DNA of 64,000 nt from NCBI GenBank assembly GCA_946482005.1, contig CAMLPV010000009.1:52689-116688 (forward strand), read 5' to 3'. Each line of letters opens with the position of its first letter. The first letter of the stretch is position 1. The stretch comes from an uncultured Gilliamella sp. (GTDB taxonomy: Bacteria > Pseudomonadota > Gammaproteobacteria > Enterobacterales > Orbaceae). Below the pieces are notes generated by a model. It ran no database searches. It had not been told where the DNA came from and saw nothing but the letters and a program-made list of their open reading frames with translations. Made by a program: the position numbers and the translations under genes. Of the stretch, positions 48,557 to 59,744 are shown piece by piece.

Positions 48557-49603
48557 TTGGATAATCTAACCATTGCGTTAGATGCTATGAGCGGGGACTT
48601 CGGTCCTCGTATTGTTGTACCTGCAGCAATACAAGCACTAAATTGTTATCCAAACCTTTCTTTGTTTCTGGTCGGCGATCCAACAGAAATCAGTTTCTTT
48701 TTGTCTAAAGAAAATTCCGAACTTGTCACTCAATATCAATCAAGTGGTAGATTAAATTTGATCGAATCAAGTTCAGTAATTGCTAATGACATAAAACCTT
48801 CTTATGCAATTCGTCATAGCCAAGGCTCATCAATGCGAATAGCACTTGAATTTGTTAAAGATAACAAAGCTCAAGCATGTGTTAGTGCAGGTAATACAGG
48901 GGCATTAATGGGACTATCAAAGCTGTTATTACACTCATTAACAGGAATTGATCGTCCTGCTTTGGTGGCTACAATTCCCGCTTTAAATAATCAAAATACC
49001 GTAGTATTAGATCTTGGTGCCAATGCGCAGTGTGATAGTGATATGTTGGTACAATTTGCAATAATGGGCGAAATCTTAGCAAAAACTGTACTTAAGATAG
49101 AACATCCTCGTGTTGCATTACTTAATATTGGTGAAGAAGATATTAAAGGTCTAGATAAAATCCGAGCAGCAGCAGAGGTCTTAAAATCTAATGATCAAAT
49201 TAATTATATTGGTTATCTGGAAGGTAATGAACTTTTAACTGGTAAAACAGATGTATTAGTATGTGATGGTTTTGTCGGTAATGTGACACTGAAAACTGTT
49301 GAAGGATTAATTAAAATTTTTATGTCTTCATTTAAATTATCTTTAGGTCGCCATTCATTTTTCATAAAATTATTAAGCAAATGGCTACAAAGGATGATTA
49401 CAAAAAATTTTGGTTATTTAGATCCTGGGCGTTATAATGGAGCTTGTTTGCTTGGACTCCGAAGTATTGTGATTAAAAGTCACGGTAGTGCCAATCAAAA
49501 ATCATTTTTTGCAGCAATTGAACAAGCTATTTTGGCAATACAAACAAATATACCAGAGAAGATTGCAATGAGCCTTTCTTCCGCATTACCCAAGAGCGAA
49601 TAA
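48557..49603 (+). CDS. plsX: Phosphate acyltransferase PlsX, TTG start
   Basis: Converts acyl-ACP to acyl phosphate for phospholipid synthesis. It has 348 residues. The start is TTG 48557 with CAGGTG upstream; no ATG fits, since family sequence ([20 protein letters not shown]) begins at once. Other parts: [36 protein letters not shown] and [12 protein letters not shown]. Followed 4 bases later by fabH. Confidence 0.95.
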   Translation: MDNLTIALDAMSGDFGPRIVVPAAIQALNCYPNLSLFLVGDPTEISFFLSKENSELVTQYQSSGRLNLIESSSVIANDIKPSYAIRHSQGSSMRIALEFVKDNKAQACVSAGNTGALMGLSKLLLHSLTGIDRPALVATIPALNNQNTVVLDLGANAQCDSDMLVQFAIMGEILAKTVLKIEHPRVALLNIGEEDIKGLDKIRAAAEVLKSNDQINYIGYLEGNELLTGKTDVLVCDGFVGNVTLKTVEGLIKIFMSSFKLSLGRHSFFIKLLSKWLQRMITKNFGYLDPGRYNGACLLGLRSIVIKSHGSANQKSFFAAIEQAILAIQTNIPEKIAMSLSSALPKSE

Positions 49604-49607
49604 TTAG

Positions 49608-50561
49608 ATGTATACAAAGATTTTAGGAACAGGGAGTTATCTTCCAAAACAGATAAGAACTAATACTGATCTTGAAAAAATGGTCGATACTAGCGATGAA
49701 TGGATTACAACGCGGACAGGTATCAAGGAAAGACGCATTGCTGAACCGAACGAAACCGTTACAAGTATGGCTTATGAAGCAGCTATAAATGCAATAGATA
49801 TGGCAAATATCAACAAAAATGATATTGGCATGATTATTGTTGCAACAGCAACTTCAGCCAATGCTTTTCCAAGTTCTGCAACAGAATTACAAGCTAAACT
49901 AGATATTGATGATGTCGTTGCGTTTGATGTGTCGGCTGCCTGCTCAGGATTTGTTTATGCGCTTGATATCGCAGATAAATACATTAAAAGTGGTGCTGTT
50001 AAATATGCATTAGTCGTTGGTTCAGATATGTTAACACGAGGTGTTGATCCAAATGACCGTGGTACTATTATAATTTTTGGTGATGGTGCAGGTGCGGTTG
50101 TTGTCGGGGCATCAGATGAACCTGGTATTATTGCTTCACATCTTCATGCTGATGGGCGTTATGGTGACTTGTTGAAGTATCCATATGTTGATCGTCGTAA
50201 TATGAATGATCCCGTTTATATGACTATGCATGGTAACGACGTGTTTAAAGTTGCTGTTAAAGAACTTTCAAATTTAGTTGATGAGCTTTTAATGGAAAAC
50301 TCATTTAATAAAGCAGATCTAGATTGGTTGGTGCCACATCAAGCTAATTTAAGAATTATTTCAGCAACAGCTAAACGTTTAGATATGGATATGAGTAAAG
50401 TTATTGTCACATTAGATAAACAGGGTAATACTTCCGCTGCTTCTGTTCCTTGTGCTTTAGATACAGGTGTGCGAGATGGACGAATTCAACGAGGTCAACT
50501 AATTCTGTTAGAAGCTTTTGGTGGTGGCTTTGTTTGGGGTTCTGCACTAATTAGATTTTAA
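49608..50561 (+). CDS. fabH: Beta-ketoacyl-ACP synthase III
   Basis: Condenses acetyl-CoA with malonyl-ACP to start fatty-acid synthesis. It has 317 residues, the E. coli length. Catalytic triad: C112 in [14 protein letters not shown], His in [12 protein letters not shown] and Asn in [12 protein letters not shown]. It follows plsX by 4 bases and precedes fabD in the plsX-fabHDG-acpP-fabF cluster. Confidence 0.96.
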   Translation: MYTKILGTGSYLPKQIRTNTDLEKMVDTSDEWITTRTGIKERRIAEPNETVTSMAYEAAINAIDMANINKNDIGMIIVATATSANAFPSSATELQAKLDIDDVVAFDVSAACSGFVYALDIADKYIKSGAVKYALVVGSDMLTRGVDPNDRGTIIIFGDGAGAVVVGASDEPGIIASHLHADGRYGDLLKYPYVDRRNMNDPVYMTMHGNDVFKVAVKELSNLVDELLMENSFNKADLDWLVPHQANLRIISATAKRLDMDMSKVIVTLDKQGNTSAASVPCALDTGVRDGRIQRGQLILLEAFGGGFVWGSALIRF

Positions 50562-50596
50562 TTTATGCTCTATTTTTAATGATCAAGGATTTAATA

Positions 50597-51532
50597 ATGA
50601 CCAAATTTGCAATGGTATTTCCAGGACAAGGTTCACAAACTGTCGGCATGTTAAAAGATCTTGCTGATAATTATCCAATTGTGAAATCAACTTTTGCTGA
50701 AGCCTCTGAAGTACTCGGTTATGATTTATGGGCCTTAATACAAACTGGCCCAGCAGAAGAATTAAATAAAACATGGCAAACGCAACCAGCATTACTTGCC
50801 TCATCTGTAGCTATATATAGAGTATGGCAAAGCGAAAATGGTTCTGAACCTGATTTTATGGCAGGACACAGTTTAGGTGAGTATTCAGCTTTAGTTTGTG
50901 CGGGTGTGATTGATTTTAAAGATGCGATTAAACTTGTTGAGTTGCGGGGAAAATTAATGCAAGAGGCCGTACCAAATGGTACTGGTGCTATGTATGCAAT
51001 TATTGGATTAGATAATGACTCGATTCGTCTTGCATGCGAACAAGCAGCGCAAGGTCAAGTTGTTGCACCGGTGAATTTTAATTCTCCTGGTCAAGTTGTT
51101 ATTGCTGGTAATAAAGAAGCGGTTGAGCGAGCAGGTGCTTTATGTAAAGAGGCGGGAGCTAAACGTGCATTACCTCTTGCAGTGAGCGTACCTTCACACT
51201 GTGCTTTAATGAAGCCTGCAGCGGATAAATTAGCATCAACCCTAAATAGCATCACGTTTAATGCACCAAAATTTGCCGTAATTAACAACGTTGATGTCAA
51301 AGTTGAATCTGCCGCTGACAATATTAAAGCAGCCTTAATTGCCCAGCTTTATAGCCCTGTACGCTGGACTGAAACAGTTGAAGAAATGGCTAATCAAGGT
51401 GTAACATTGTTAGTGGAAATGGGACCTGGTAAAGTATTAACAGGTCTAACTAAACGTATTGTCGACACTCTGTCTGGTTGTGCTGTCAATGATAAAGCTT
51501 CATTAGATGCCGCATTGGAAATTACTAAATAA
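50597..51532 (+). CDS. fabD: Malonyl-CoA-ACP transacylase
   Basis: Loads malonate onto ACP. It has 311 residues from ATG 50597 (MTKFAMVFPGQGSQTVGML), with AAGGA 8 bases upstream; the frame continues to 50579 without family sequence. Catalytic Ser in AGHSLGEYSALVCAG and the conserved His in VSVPSHCALMKPA are present, and the C-terminus has VEMGPGKVLTGL. Confidence 0.96.
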   Translation: MTKFAMVFPGQGSQTVGMLKDLADNYPIVKSTFAEASEVLGYDLWALIQTGPAEELNKTWQTQPALLASSVAIYRVWQSENGSEPDFMAGHSLGEYSALVCAGVIDFKDAIKLVELRGKLMQEAVPNGTGAMYAIIGLDNDSIRLACEQAAQGQVVAPVNFNSPGQVVIAGNKEAVERAGALCKEAGAKRALPLAVSVPSHCALMKPAADKLASTLNSITFNAPKFAVINNVDVKVESAADNIKAALIAQLYSPVRWTETVEEMANQGVTLLVEMGPGKVLTGLTKRIVDTLSGCAVNDKASLDAALEITK

Positions 51533-51551
51533 AAGATAAAAAGAGGTAAAT

Positions 51552-52286
51552 ATGAACCTATCAGGAAAAATTGCTTTAGTCACTGGCGCTAGCCGTGGAA
51601 TTGGTAAAGCAATTGCAGAAAAACTTGTTGCTTGTGGCGCAACAGTCATTGGAACAGCGACAACAGAAAATGGTGCTGAAGCTATTAGCCAATACTTAGG
51701 TCAAAATGGTAAAGGATTAGCCTTAAATGTTACTGATGAAGCATCAATTGAATCGGTAATTAGTACAATCAAAGCTGAATTTGGTGATATTGATATTTTG
51801 GTTAATAATGCTGGCATTACTCGTGATAATTTGTTAATGCGAATGAAAGATGATGAATGGCAAGACATTTTAGATACAAACTTAACTTCTGTTTTCCGTT
51901 TATCTAAAGCATTAATGCGTACAATGATGAAAAAGCGTTATGGCAGAATTATAACTATTGGTTCAGTAGTTGGAGCTATGGGTAATGCTGGTCAGGCTAA
52001 TTATGCTGCAGCTAAAGCAGGACTAATTGGCTTTAGTAAATCACTTGCCCGTGAGGTAGCTTCACGAGGTATTACCGTTAATGTTGTTGCTCCGGGTTTT
52101 ATTGCAACAGATATGACAGCAGCTTTAACTGATGAACAAAAAGCGTTAACAGTGGCACAAGTTCCTGTAGGGCGTTTAGGTGAACCAGCTGAAATTGCAA
52201 GTGCCGTAGCATTTTTAGCATCAGATGAAGCATCTTATATTACTGGTGAAACTTTACATGTCAATGGCGGCATGTATATGGTGTAA
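51552..52286 (+). CDS. fabG: 3-oxoacyl-ACP reductase
   Basis: NADPH-dependent reduction of beta-ketoacyl-ACP. It has 244 residues, the E. coli length; short-chain dehydrogenase fold. Cofactor-binding TGASRGIGKAIAEKL, NNAGITRDNLLMRMKD, catalytic Ser in ITIGSVVGAMGN and Tyr-Lys in NYAAAKAGLIGFSKSLARE. AGAGGTAA precedes the ATG. Confidence 0.97.
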   Translation: MNLSGKIALVTGASRGIGKAIAEKLVACGATVIGTATTENGAEAISQYLGQNGKGLALNVTDEASIESVISTIKAEFGDIDILVNNAGITRDNLLMRMKDDEWQDILDTNLTSVFRLSKALMRTMMKKRYGRIITIGSVVGAMGNAGQANYAAAKAGLIGFSKSLAREVASRGITVNVVAPGFIATDMTAALTDEQKALTVAQVPVGRLGEPAEIASAVAFLASDEASYITGETLHVNGGMYMV

Positions 52287-52399
52287 TTGATTAGAATAGT
52301 GTAAAATAAGCCAATATTTTAACATTTAGCTTAAGAAATAAGCAATTGGGTTGAAAAATGATTTGCATCTTTTTCAACATTTTATAAACTTACATTCAC

Positions 52400-52419
52400 C
52401 GCCACTTTTGGCGATTTTT
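52400..52419 (+). terminator. Small terminator-like hairpin upstream of acpP
   Basis: CGCCA / TGGCG (52400-52404 with 52409-52413), 4-base loop, followed by ATTTTTA. It sits 18 bases before acpP and may partly terminate transcription from fabG or protect the 5' end of acpP mRNA. Confidence 0.55.
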
Positions 52420-52436
52420 ATAGGAAAAAAAAGAGT

Positions 52437-52670
52437 ATGAGTACTATTGAAGAGCGAGTTAAGAAAATTATTGTTGAGCAACTTGGTGTGAAAGAGGACG
52501 AAGTTAAAAATGAATCTTCTTTCGTTGAAGATCTTGGCGCTGACTCTCTTGATACAGTTGAATTAGTTATGGCTTTAGAAGAAGAATTTGATACTGAAAT
52601 TCCTGATGAAGAAGCTGAAAAAATTACAACTGTACAATCAGCAATTGATTACATTACTGCAAATCAATAA
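52437..52670 (+). CDS. acpP: Acyl carrier protein
   Basis: 77 residues, acidic, carrying fatty-acyl intermediates on 4'-phosphopantetheine attached to S37 in [19 protein letters not shown]. Opens [20 protein letters not shown] as in enterics. It has its own gap on either side (150 bases upstream) with hairpins, which fits the much higher expression of ACP than of its neighbours. Confidence 0.98.
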   Translation: MSTIEERVKKIIVEQLGVKEDEVKNESSFVEDLGADSLDTVELVMALEEEFDTEIPDEEAEKITTVQSAIDYITANQ

Positions 52671-52691
52671 GGTTGGCAGAGTTTTCATAAT

Positions 52692-52718
52692 AGGCGGTCA
52701 AATGATCGCCTAGTTTGT
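52692..52718 (+). terminator. Hairpin after acpP
   Basis: Stem AGGCGGTCA / TGATCGCCT with one G-T pair (52692-52700 with 52703-52711), then a short T-rich tail. Likely a partial terminator between acpP and fabF. Confidence 0.65.
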
Positions 52719-52828
52719 ATTTATGTCACTATTTTTCAAAAAAGAATTTGGCATAAGTTAATTCTGAAAACTGATAATAAAAATTTCAATGATTCAAATT
52801 TCATTTCAATCCTTTTCTGGAGGACAAT

Positions 52829-54073
52829 GTGTCTAAACGCAGAGTTGTTGTCACAGGAATGGGCATGATATCTCCAGTCGGTAATACAGTTGAATCCACT
52901 TGGCAAGCACTTTTAGCTGGTCAAAGCGGTGTTGAACTCATAGAACACTTTGATACTGCCCCTTTCGCAACGCACTTCGCCGCTATGGTTAAGAACTTTG
53001 ATGGCGAAGATTATAATATTTCACGTAAAGATGCGCGTAAAATGGATTATTTTATCCAATATGGTATTGCCGCAGGTATACAAGCAATGCAAGATGCTGG
53101 TATTGAAATAACGGAAGAAAATGCAGAACGTATTGGTTGTGCTATTGGTTCGGGTATTGGTGGACTTGGATTAATTGAAGAAAATCATAGCGCATTAGTC
53201 AATGGTGGACCTAGGAAAATTAGTCCGTTTTTTGTACCATCTACAATTGTTAATATGATTGCAGGACATCTATCTATTATTTATGGATTAAAAGGACCAA
53301 GTATTGCTATTGCTACAGCTTGTTCTTCAGGTGTTCATAATATAGGGAATGCTGCGCGTATGATTGCTTATGGTGATGCTGATGCAATGTTAGCTGGTGG
53401 CGCAGAAAAAGGAAGTACTCCTCTTGGTATTGGCGGGTTTGGCGCAGCTCGTGCATTATCTACAAATAATGATAATCCTAAAGGTGCAAGTCGACCATGG
53501 GACAAAGATCGAGATGGTTTTGTGCTTGGTGATGGTGCGGGTATTATGTTCTTAGAAGAATATGAACATGCTAAAAAACGTGGCGCTAAAATCTACGCTG
53601 AATTAGTTGGATTTGGTATGAGTAGTGATGCATATCACATGACCTCACCACCACCAGATGGCAATGGTGCAGCATTAGCTATGAAATGCGCACTTCGTGA
53701 TGCAGGAATAACTCCTGAACAAGTGGGATATATTAATGCTCATGGTACATCTACACCAGCTGGTGATAAAGCTGAAACGCAAGCGGTTAAAAGTATTTTT
53801 AAAGAAAATGCTAATAAAGTAATGGTTAGCTCAACTAAGTCAATGATTGGTCATTTACTTGGTGCAGCGGGTGCTGTTGAGTCAATTTTTACTGTGCAGG
53901 CATTACATGATCAAGCTATTCCACCAACTATTAATTTGGATAACCCAGATGAAGGTTGTGATCTTGATTATGTACCTCATACCGCTCGTCAAGTTAAGAA
54001 TTTAGAATATGCACTTTGTAATTCGTTTGGTTTCGGTGGAACCAATGGTTCAGTGTTATTTAAAAAAATCTAA
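52829..54073 (+). CDS. fabF: Beta-ketoacyl-ACP synthase II, GTG start
   Basis: Elongation condensing enzyme, needed for the C16:1 to C18:1 step and thermal control of membrane fluidity in E. coli. It has 414 residues. Start GTG 52829 with GGAGGA 5 bases upstream; family sequence starts at once ([20 protein letters not shown]). Catalytic Cys in [17 protein letters not shown], and His in [15 protein letters not shown] and [16 protein letters not shown]. Ends the fab cluster. Confidence 0.97.
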   Translation: MSKRRVVVTGMGMISPVGNTVESTWQALLAGQSGVELIEHFDTAPFATHFAAMVKNFDGEDYNISRKDARKMDYFIQYGIAAGIQAMQDAGIEITEENAERIGCAIGSGIGGLGLIEENHSALVNGGPRKISPFFVPSTIVNMIAGHLSIIYGLKGPSIAIATACSSGVHNIGNAARMIAYGDADAMLAGGAEKGSTPLGIGGFGAARALSTNNDNPKGASRPWDKDRDGFVLGDGAGIMFLEEYEHAKKRGAKIYAELVGFGMSSDAYHMTSPPPDGNGAALAMKCALRDAGITPEQVGYINAHGTSTPAGDKAETQAVKSIFKENANKVMVSSTKSMIGHLLGAAGAVESIFTVQALHDQAIPPTINLDNPDEGCDLDYVPHTARQVKNLEYALCNSFGFGGTNGSVLFKKI

Positions 54074-54087
54074 TTCTATTTTGCTTT

Positions 54088-54111
54088 CCCATCACTATAA
54101 AAAGTGATGGG
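54088..54111 (+). terminator. Hairpin after fabF
   Basis: Nine-bp stem CCCATCACT / AGTGATGGG with a 6-base AT loop, without a clear T-run on the plus strand. Probably the end of the fab transcript. Confidence 0.55.
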
Positions 54112-54120
54112 AGTGAGAAA

Positions 54121-54377
54121 TTCTTTCCTATATTACTGCTTAATAATGGTTTTACCGCATTAGAAGAAACGCATAATTATTGGCAGGTGAAGAAGAAGCG
54201 ATAGATAGCCTTAACTATGTTGATAGATAGTGATCCAGATATGATTGACACTGTTTATAAATTTTGTGAATCGGTTGGATTACCAACAACCTAGCAGAAA
54301 TAGGTTTAATTGATGTTAATGATGATGACTTGATAAAAGCAGCAAATGCAGAAAGATTTCGTCGTAAAAAACATTAA
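54121..54377 (+). pseudogene. Relic of a glycerol dehydrogenase (gldA-like) C-terminus
   Basis: One frame reads LLNNGFTALEETHNYWQVKK, then after a TAG, MLIDSDPDMIDTVYKFCESV and GLPTT. A single-base loss (ACCTAGCAG where ACCTTAGCAG would continue) shifts the frame, and AEIGLIDVNDDDLIKAANA follows to TAA 54377. GFTALEETHNY and the VYKFCESVGLPTTLAEIGL order match the C-terminal part of iron-containing glycerol dehydrogenases. The N-terminal two-thirds is missing, so this is a dead remnant between fabF and dnaE. Confidence 0.78.
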
Positions 54378-54552
54378 AAATTCTATTCAGATTATGTTAT
54401 CTAAAGTTAAAAAGCTCTCGTTGATATCATGTACAATAGTTTCTATTGTTGCGACCTTATATAAATTTGTGCTGGTAAACAGAATAAGAATATTCATCTT
54501 GCTTGTGTTATAATGCTAACCATTTTTTATATCATTTTTATTTCCGGTAATT
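54378..54552. other. Gap between gldA relic and dnaE
   Basis: Short AT-rich region with no ORF. It must hold the dnaE promoter if dnaE is not read from fabF. The dnaE ATG has only a weak upstream site (TTCCGGTAATT). Confidence 0.4.
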
Positions 54553-57500
54553 ATGGCAGAACCCAAATTTATTCATCTTCATTTACATAGCGATTTTTCC
54601 ATGATTGATGGAATTGCTAAAGTCGGTACATTAGTTAGTGAAGTGAGCAAATTGCAGATGCCAGCTTTTGCGATCACTGATTTTACAAATCTTTGCGGAC
54701 TGGTTAAATTTTATGGTTCTGCAATGTCCAAAGGAATTAAACCTATTATTGGTGCCGATTTAGTTATTAAAAATCCTCAACTATCAGATGATATCTATCA
54801 GTTAACATTATTAGCTGCAACAAATGAGGGATATCAAAATCTTACATTATTAATTTCTAAAGCTTATCAGCGAGGCTATATTGGTGATATGCCTGTAGTG
54901 GATCAACAATGGCTGGTTGAGCATAGAGCAGGATTAATTGTTTTAGCTGGAAGAGAAAGTGATATTGGTATTGGCATTACTCGTAATAATCAGGCAATAG
55001 TTGATAATGGAATTAATTTTTATTTTGAAAATTTTCCTGATCATTTTTATTTTGAACTGGTACGAACGGGCCGTACTAATGAAGAATTATTCATTCATAC
55101 TGCCGTAAAACTTGCCGAACAACATCAATTACCTGTTGTTGCTACCAATGATGTTAGATTTTTAAAATCCTCAGATTTTGAAGCTCATGAAATTCGTGTG
55201 GCCATTCATGATGGCAATACACTTGAAGATCCTAATCGCCCTAAAAACTACTCGTCTCAACAGTATCTTCGTAGTGAACAAGAGATGTGTGACCTATTTT
55301 CGGATATTCCTGAAGCTTTGGCTAATAGCGTTGAAATAGCAAAACGATGTAATGTTACAATTCGACTTGGTGAATACTTTTTACCTAAATTTCCAACTGG
55401 AGATATGTCAACCGAAGATTTTTTAGTCTATAAATCAAAAATCGGTTTAGAAGAAAGACTTGAATTTTTATTTCCCGATCCTGAAACAAGAAAACAAAGA
55501 AGATCGGAATATGATGAACGCTTGGACACAGAATTAAATGTCATTAATCAGATGGGCTTTCCTGGCTATTTCTTGATAGTTATGGAGTTTATACAATGGT
55601 CAAAAGATAATGATATTCCTGTCGGACCTGGACGTGGATCTGGTGCGGGCTCTCTCGTTGCTTATGCTTTAAAAATTACTGATTTAGATCCGTTAGCTTT
55701 TGATTTGCTGTTTGAACGTTTCTTGAATCCCGAACGTGTTTCAATGCCTGACTTTGATGTCGACTTTTGTATGGAAAAACGCGATCTGGTTATCGACCAT
55801 GTTGCTGATATGTATGGTCGGGATGCTGTTTCACAAATTATCACTTTTGGTACGATGGCAGCTAAAGCGGTAATACGTGATGTCGGTCGAGTACTAGGAC
55901 ATCCTTATGGATTTGTTGATCGTATTTCTAAATTAATTCCACTTGATCCCGGAATGACTCTGGCAAAAGCTTTTGAAGTTGAACCTCAACTCCAAGATTT
56001 ATACGATAATAATGAAGAGATTAAATCATTAATTGACATTGCACGTCAATTAGAAGGGGTCACACGAAATGCGGGTAAACATGCTGGTGGGGTGGTGATT
56101 TCACCGACTAAGATTACAGATTTCGCACCAATTTATTGTGATCCAGAAGGAAACCATCCAGTAACTCAGTTTGATAAAAATGATGTTGAATATGCTGGAC
56201 TGGTAAAGTTTGACTTTTTAGGACTACGTACATTAACCATTATTAATTGGGCAATTAAAATGATTAATGAACGTCAGTTGAGAAATGGTCAGCCGCCAGT
56301 TGATATCAATCGCATAGAACTTGATGATAAAGATTCTTTTGAACTGTTGTTAAAAGCCGAAACAACAGCTGTATTCCAGCTGGAATCTAGAGGAATGAAA
56401 GATTTGATTCGGCGTTTAAAACCAGACTGTTTTGAGGATATGATAGCGTTAGTAGCACTGTTTCGTCCTGGTCCACTACAATCTGGCATGGTAGATAATT
56501 TTATCGATCGTAAACACGGTCGAGAAGATGTTTCTTATCCCGATATAAAATACCAACATGAGTCATTAAAACCAATATTAGATCCAACCTATGGTATTAT
56601 TTTATATCAAGAACAAGTTATGCAGATCGCTCAAACCTTATCTGGTTACACGTTAGGTGGGGCCGATTTATTGCGTCGAGCTATGGGTAAGAAAAAACCT
56701 GAAGAAATGGCAAAACAGCGCTCAGTGTTCAAAGAAGGAGCAGAAAAACAAGGTGTTGATGGTGAACTTGCGATGCGTATATTCGATTTAGTTGAAAAGT
56801 TTGCTGGTTATGGATTTAATAAATCTCACTCTGCTGCTTATGCACTTGTTTCTTATCAAACATTGTGGTTAAAAACACACTATCCGGCTGAATTTATGGC
56901 AGCAGTGATGACTGCTGATATGGATAATACTGACAAAATCGTTGGTTTAGTTGATGAATGTTTAAGAATGGGATTAAAAGTTAATCCTCCTGATATTAAT
57001 AGTGGTCTTTACCATTTTCATGTGAATGATAAGGGTGAGATTGTTTACGGTATAGGTGCTATAAAAGGAGTTGGTGAAGGGCCAATTGAAGCTATTGTTG
57101 AAGCTCGTAACAGTGGTGGATATTTTAAAAATATCTTTGAACTTTGTGCCAGAACAGACATGAAGAAAATCAATCGCCGGATACTTGAAAAGCTCACTAT
57201 GGCTGGAGCTTTTGACAAATTAGGACCACACCGAGCAGCGATTTTACATAGTATTAATGATGCGATGCAAGCCGCAGATCAATATGCCAAAGCCCAAGAT
57301 ATCGGACAAGAAGATATGTTCGGTGTTTTAGCCGAGGAGCCAGAGCAAGTTGAACATGCTTATGCTGCAGTTCCCGAATTACCTGCTCAAGTGTTATTAG
57401 ATGGTGAGCGAGAAGCATTAGGACTATATTTAACAGGCCATCCAGTAACTCAGTATTTAAAGGAATTGAATCGTTATTCCGGAGGGTTACGAATAAGCGA

Positions 57501-58035
57501 GGCTTCTCCTACTGGTTGGGGAAAACTTGCAACTTTTGCAGGTATAGTTGCTGATGCTAGAGTTAGGATAACTAAAAAAGGTAATAAGATTGGTTTGTTT
57601 ACTCTAGATGACCGTTCAGGTCGTATTGATGGAATGCTGTTTGCCGATTCTTTGGAAAAATTCGGGCATCTACTCGTAAAAGATAAAATTCTCATTGTGT
57701 CAGGACAAGTTAGTCACGATGATTTTAACGGTGGACTCAAAATGTCAGTACGAGATATTGTAGATTTAAAAGATGCTCGAGCAAAATATGTAAAAGGTCT
57801 TGCTGTTACATTAACTGAAATTGAAGCTAATCGTTCAATACTACAACGATTACAACAAATTTTTGAACCTTATCGTCATGGAAGTGTACCTGTTAATTTA
57901 TATTATCATCGCGATGATTCTGTAGTGCGTATTCAATTTGGTACAACATGGAGAATAATACCAGAAGATGCCTTAATTGTTGAATTAAAAACATTACTTG
58001 GTAACGATCGTATTGAATTTGAGTTTGACAAATAA
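54553..58035 (+). CDS. dnaE: DNA polymerase III subunit alpha
   Basis: Replicative polymerase catalytic subunit. It has 1160 residues, the E. coli length. Domains: N-terminal PHP ([12 protein letters not shown]), palm with the catalytic aspartates in [15 protein letters not shown] and in [28 protein letters not shown], helix-hairpin-helix and beta-binding region ([18 protein letters not shown]), OB fold ([18 protein letters not shown]) and C-terminal tau-binding part. In enterics dnaE lies in the lpx-rnhB cluster just before accA; here only accA follows (249 bases later). Confidence 0.97.
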   Translation: MAEPKFIHLHLHSDFSMIDGIAKVGTLVSEVSKLQMPAFAITDFTNLCGLVKFYGSAMSKGIKPIIGADLVIKNPQLSDDIYQLTLLAATNEGYQNLTLLISKAYQRGYIGDMPVVDQQWLVEHRAGLIVLAGRESDIGIGITRNNQAIVDNGINFYFENFPDHFYFELVRTGRTNEELFIHTAVKLAEQHQLPVVATNDVRFLKSSDFEAHEIRVAIHDGNTLEDPNRPKNYSSQQYLRSEQEMCDLFSDIPEALANSVEIAKRCNVTIRLGEYFLPKFPTGDMSTEDFLVYKSKIGLEERLEFLFPDPETRKQRRSEYDERLDTELNVINQMGFPGYFLIVMEFIQWSKDNDIPVGPGRGSGAGSLVAYALKITDLDPLAFDLLFERFLNPERVSMPDFDVDFCMEKRDLVIDHVADMYGRDAVSQIITFGTMAAKAVIRDVGRVLGHPYGFVDRISKLIPLDPGMTLAKAFEVEPQLQDLYDNNEEIKSLIDIARQLEGVTRNAGKHAGGVVISPTKITDFAPIYCDPEGNHPVTQFDKNDVEYAGLVKFDFLGLRTLTIINWAIKMINERQLRNGQPPVDINRIELDDKDSFELLLKAETTAVFQLESRGMKDLIRRLKPDCFEDMIALVALFRPGPLQSGMVDNFIDRKHGREDVSYPDIKYQHESLKPILDPTYGIILYQEQVMQIAQTLSGYTLGGADLLRRAMGKKKPEEMAKQRSVFKEGAEKQGVDGELAMRIFDLVEKFAGYGFNKSHSAAYALVSYQTLWLKTHYPAEFMAAVMTADMDNTDKIVGLVDECLRMGLKVNPPDINSGLYHFHVNDKGEIVYGIGAIKGVGEGPIEAIVEARNSGGYFKNIFELCARTDMKKINRRILEKLTMAGAFDKLGPHRAAILHSINDAMQAADQYAKAQDIGQEDMFGVLAEEPEQVEHAYAAVPELPAQVLLDGEREALGLYLTGHPVTQYLKELNRYSGGLRISEASPTGWGKLATFAGIVADARVRITKKGNKIGLFTLDDRSGRIDGMLFADSLEKFGHLLVKDKILIVSGQVSHDDFNGGLKMSVRDIVDLKDARAKYVKGLAVTLTEIEANRSILQRLQQIFEPYRHGSVPVNLYYHRDDSVVRIQFGTTWRIIPEDALIVELKTLLGNDRIEFEFDK

Positions 58036-58091
58036 TAACTAAATAATTACCTATCAATTAAGAGTTATTGATTTAAAAGATCAGATCAATT

Positions 58092-58125
58092 AAAGTCACT
58101 ATTATTAAAAACTAGTGACTTTATT
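58092..58125 (+). terminator. Terminator-like hairpin after dnaE
   Basis: Ten-bp stem AAAGTCACTA / TAGTGACTTT (58092-58101 with 58113-58122), then ATTTTTGG. Separates dnaE from accA. Confidence 0.75.
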
Positions 58126-58284
58126 TTTGGATAATTGAAGTAAATTGATATAAATGTTGGTGACTTCAATAAGTATTACATAGTAGAATTGACTTAATTT
58201 TATCTTAAGAAATAGTCAGTATACTTTAGTTAATGATGTATTTTTTAGGAAATACAAATAAAATAAGAGGCAATCATAAGCGTT

Positions 58285-59244
58285 ATGAACAATTTTTTGG
58301 AATTTGAAAAGCCGATAGCGGAATTAGAAGCAAAAATTAATTCCTTAAAGAATATTGATTCGCAACAAGTTGAATTAGATCTAAATTTAGATAAAGAGAT
58401 TAAACAATTAAATCGAAAAAGCCGCGAGTTAACAAAAAAAATATTTGCAAACCTATCGCCTTGGGATGTAGCACAATTAGCTAGACACCCCAATAGACCC
58501 TATACATTAGATTACATAAAAGAAATTTTCACTGATTTTGATGAATTAGCTGGTGATCGTGCATATGCCGATGATAAAGCAATAGTTGGTGGTATTGCTC
58601 GTATTGAGGAACGTGCAGTTATGGTTATCGGACATCAAAAGGGACGAGAAACCAAACAGAAAATATATCGTAACTTTGGTATGCCTGCTCCAGAAGGTTA
58701 TCGTAAAGCATTAAGGCTAATGCAATTAGCGGAGCGTTTTAAATTACCTATTATTACTTTTATTGATACTCCTGGTGCATATCCTGGTATTGGAGCAGAA
58801 GAACGCGGCCAAGCTGAGGCTATTGCCAGAAATTTGCGAGAAATGTCACGTCTTAAAGTACCTACAATTTGTACCGTTATTGGTGAAGGTGGATCTGGAG
58901 GTGCACTTGCTATTGGCGTATCAGATAAAGTTAATATGATGCAATATAGTACTTATTCGGTTATTTCGCCTGAAGGTTGTGCATCTATTTTATGGAAAAG
59001 TGCTGATAAAGCATCTGTAGCGGCTGAAGCAATGAACATGACCGCTGATAAATTACTTAAACTAAATCTTATTGATGCAATTGTACCAGAGCCACTAGGT
59101 GGAGCTCATCGTGATTATGCTAAAGTAGCTGCATCATTAAAAAAACAATTGATTAGTGATCTTGATGAACTTGAAAGTATGGATTTATCGGCTTTACTTG
59201 AAAGAAGGTTTCAACGATTAATGAACTATGGTTATGTGAGATAA
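58285..59244 (+). CDS. accA: Acetyl-CoA carboxylase carboxyltransferase subunit alpha
   Basis: With AccD transfers CO2 from carboxybiotin to acetyl-CoA, giving malonyl-CoA for the fab enzymes encoded upstream. It has 319 residues, the E. coli length. Opens [18 protein letters not shown]; core [55 protein letters not shown] and [19 protein letters not shown]. dgkA follows 20 bases after it. Confidence 0.97.
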   Translation: MNNFLEFEKPIAELEAKINSLKNIDSQQVELDLNLDKEIKQLNRKSRELTKKIFANLSPWDVAQLARHPNRPYTLDYIKEIFTDFDELAGDRAYADDKAIVGGIARIEERAVMVIGHQKGRETKQKIYRNFGMPAPEGYRKALRLMQLAERFKLPIITFIDTPGAYPGIGAEERGQAEAIARNLREMSRLKVPTICTVIGEGGSGGALAIGVSDKVNMMQYSTYSVISPEGCASILWKSADKASVAAEAMNMTADKLLKLNLIDAIVPEPLGGAHRDYAKVAASLKKQLISDLDELESMDLSALLERRFQRLMNYGYVR

Positions 59245-59264
59245 TTTTTAATTTGGAATTTATA

Positions 59265-59633
59265 ATGGAAAAATCGACAGGATTACAGCGCATTGTTAAT
59301 GCTACAAAGTATTCTTTAAAAGGTTTTAAATCTGCAATTATCTATGAAACGGCATTTCGACAAGAGCTGATTTTGTTGTTGGTAGCTTATGTTATAGTTA
59401 TGTTAATAGATTTTACCATCTATGAGCGAATTCTATTACTTGGCTCAATAGGTTTTGTTATGATTGTAGAATTGCTTAACAGTGCTATTGAATGCGTTGT
59501 CGATCGAATCGGTAGTGAGAGACATGAATTATCTGGAAGAGCAAAGGACTACGGTTCTGCGGCAGTATTCATGTCACTGTTATTGACTATTATTTTATGG
59601 ATTTATCTATTTTCTTGTCATTTTTTCCCTTAA
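59265..59633 (+). CDS. dgkA: Diacylglycerol kinase
   Basis: Small inner-membrane kinase that returns diacylglycerol to phosphatidate. It has 122 residues from ATG 59265, the E. coli length; the frame reaches 59253 but the second Met is better spaced from TTGGAA. Three membrane helices; catalytic and metal residues in ETAFRQE and VELLNSAIECVVDRIG, then SGRAKDYGSAAVF. Probably cotranscribed with accA, a lipid-metabolism pairing. Confidence 0.94.
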   Translation: MEKSTGLQRIVNATKYSLKGFKSAIIYETAFRQELILLLVAYVIVMLIDFTIYERILLLGSIGFVMIVELLNSAIECVVDRIGSERHELSGRAKDYGSAAVFMSLLLTIILWIYLFSCHFFP

Positions 59634-59702
59634 TATTACTTAAATGTGGTGTTTTCCTAAAACATCTAGACAAAAAGTAAATTTACTATAGACATTCATA
59701 TT

Positions 59703-59731
59703 AAAAATGCGAGATCGTTACTCGCATTTTT
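59703..59731. terminator. Bidirectional terminator between dgkA and rlmJ
   Basis: Perfect 11-bp stem AAAAATGCGAG / CTCGCATTTTT with loop ATCGTTA, giving a U-run on both strands. Confidence 0.93.
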
Positions 59732-59744
59732 AATAAAATTGATA

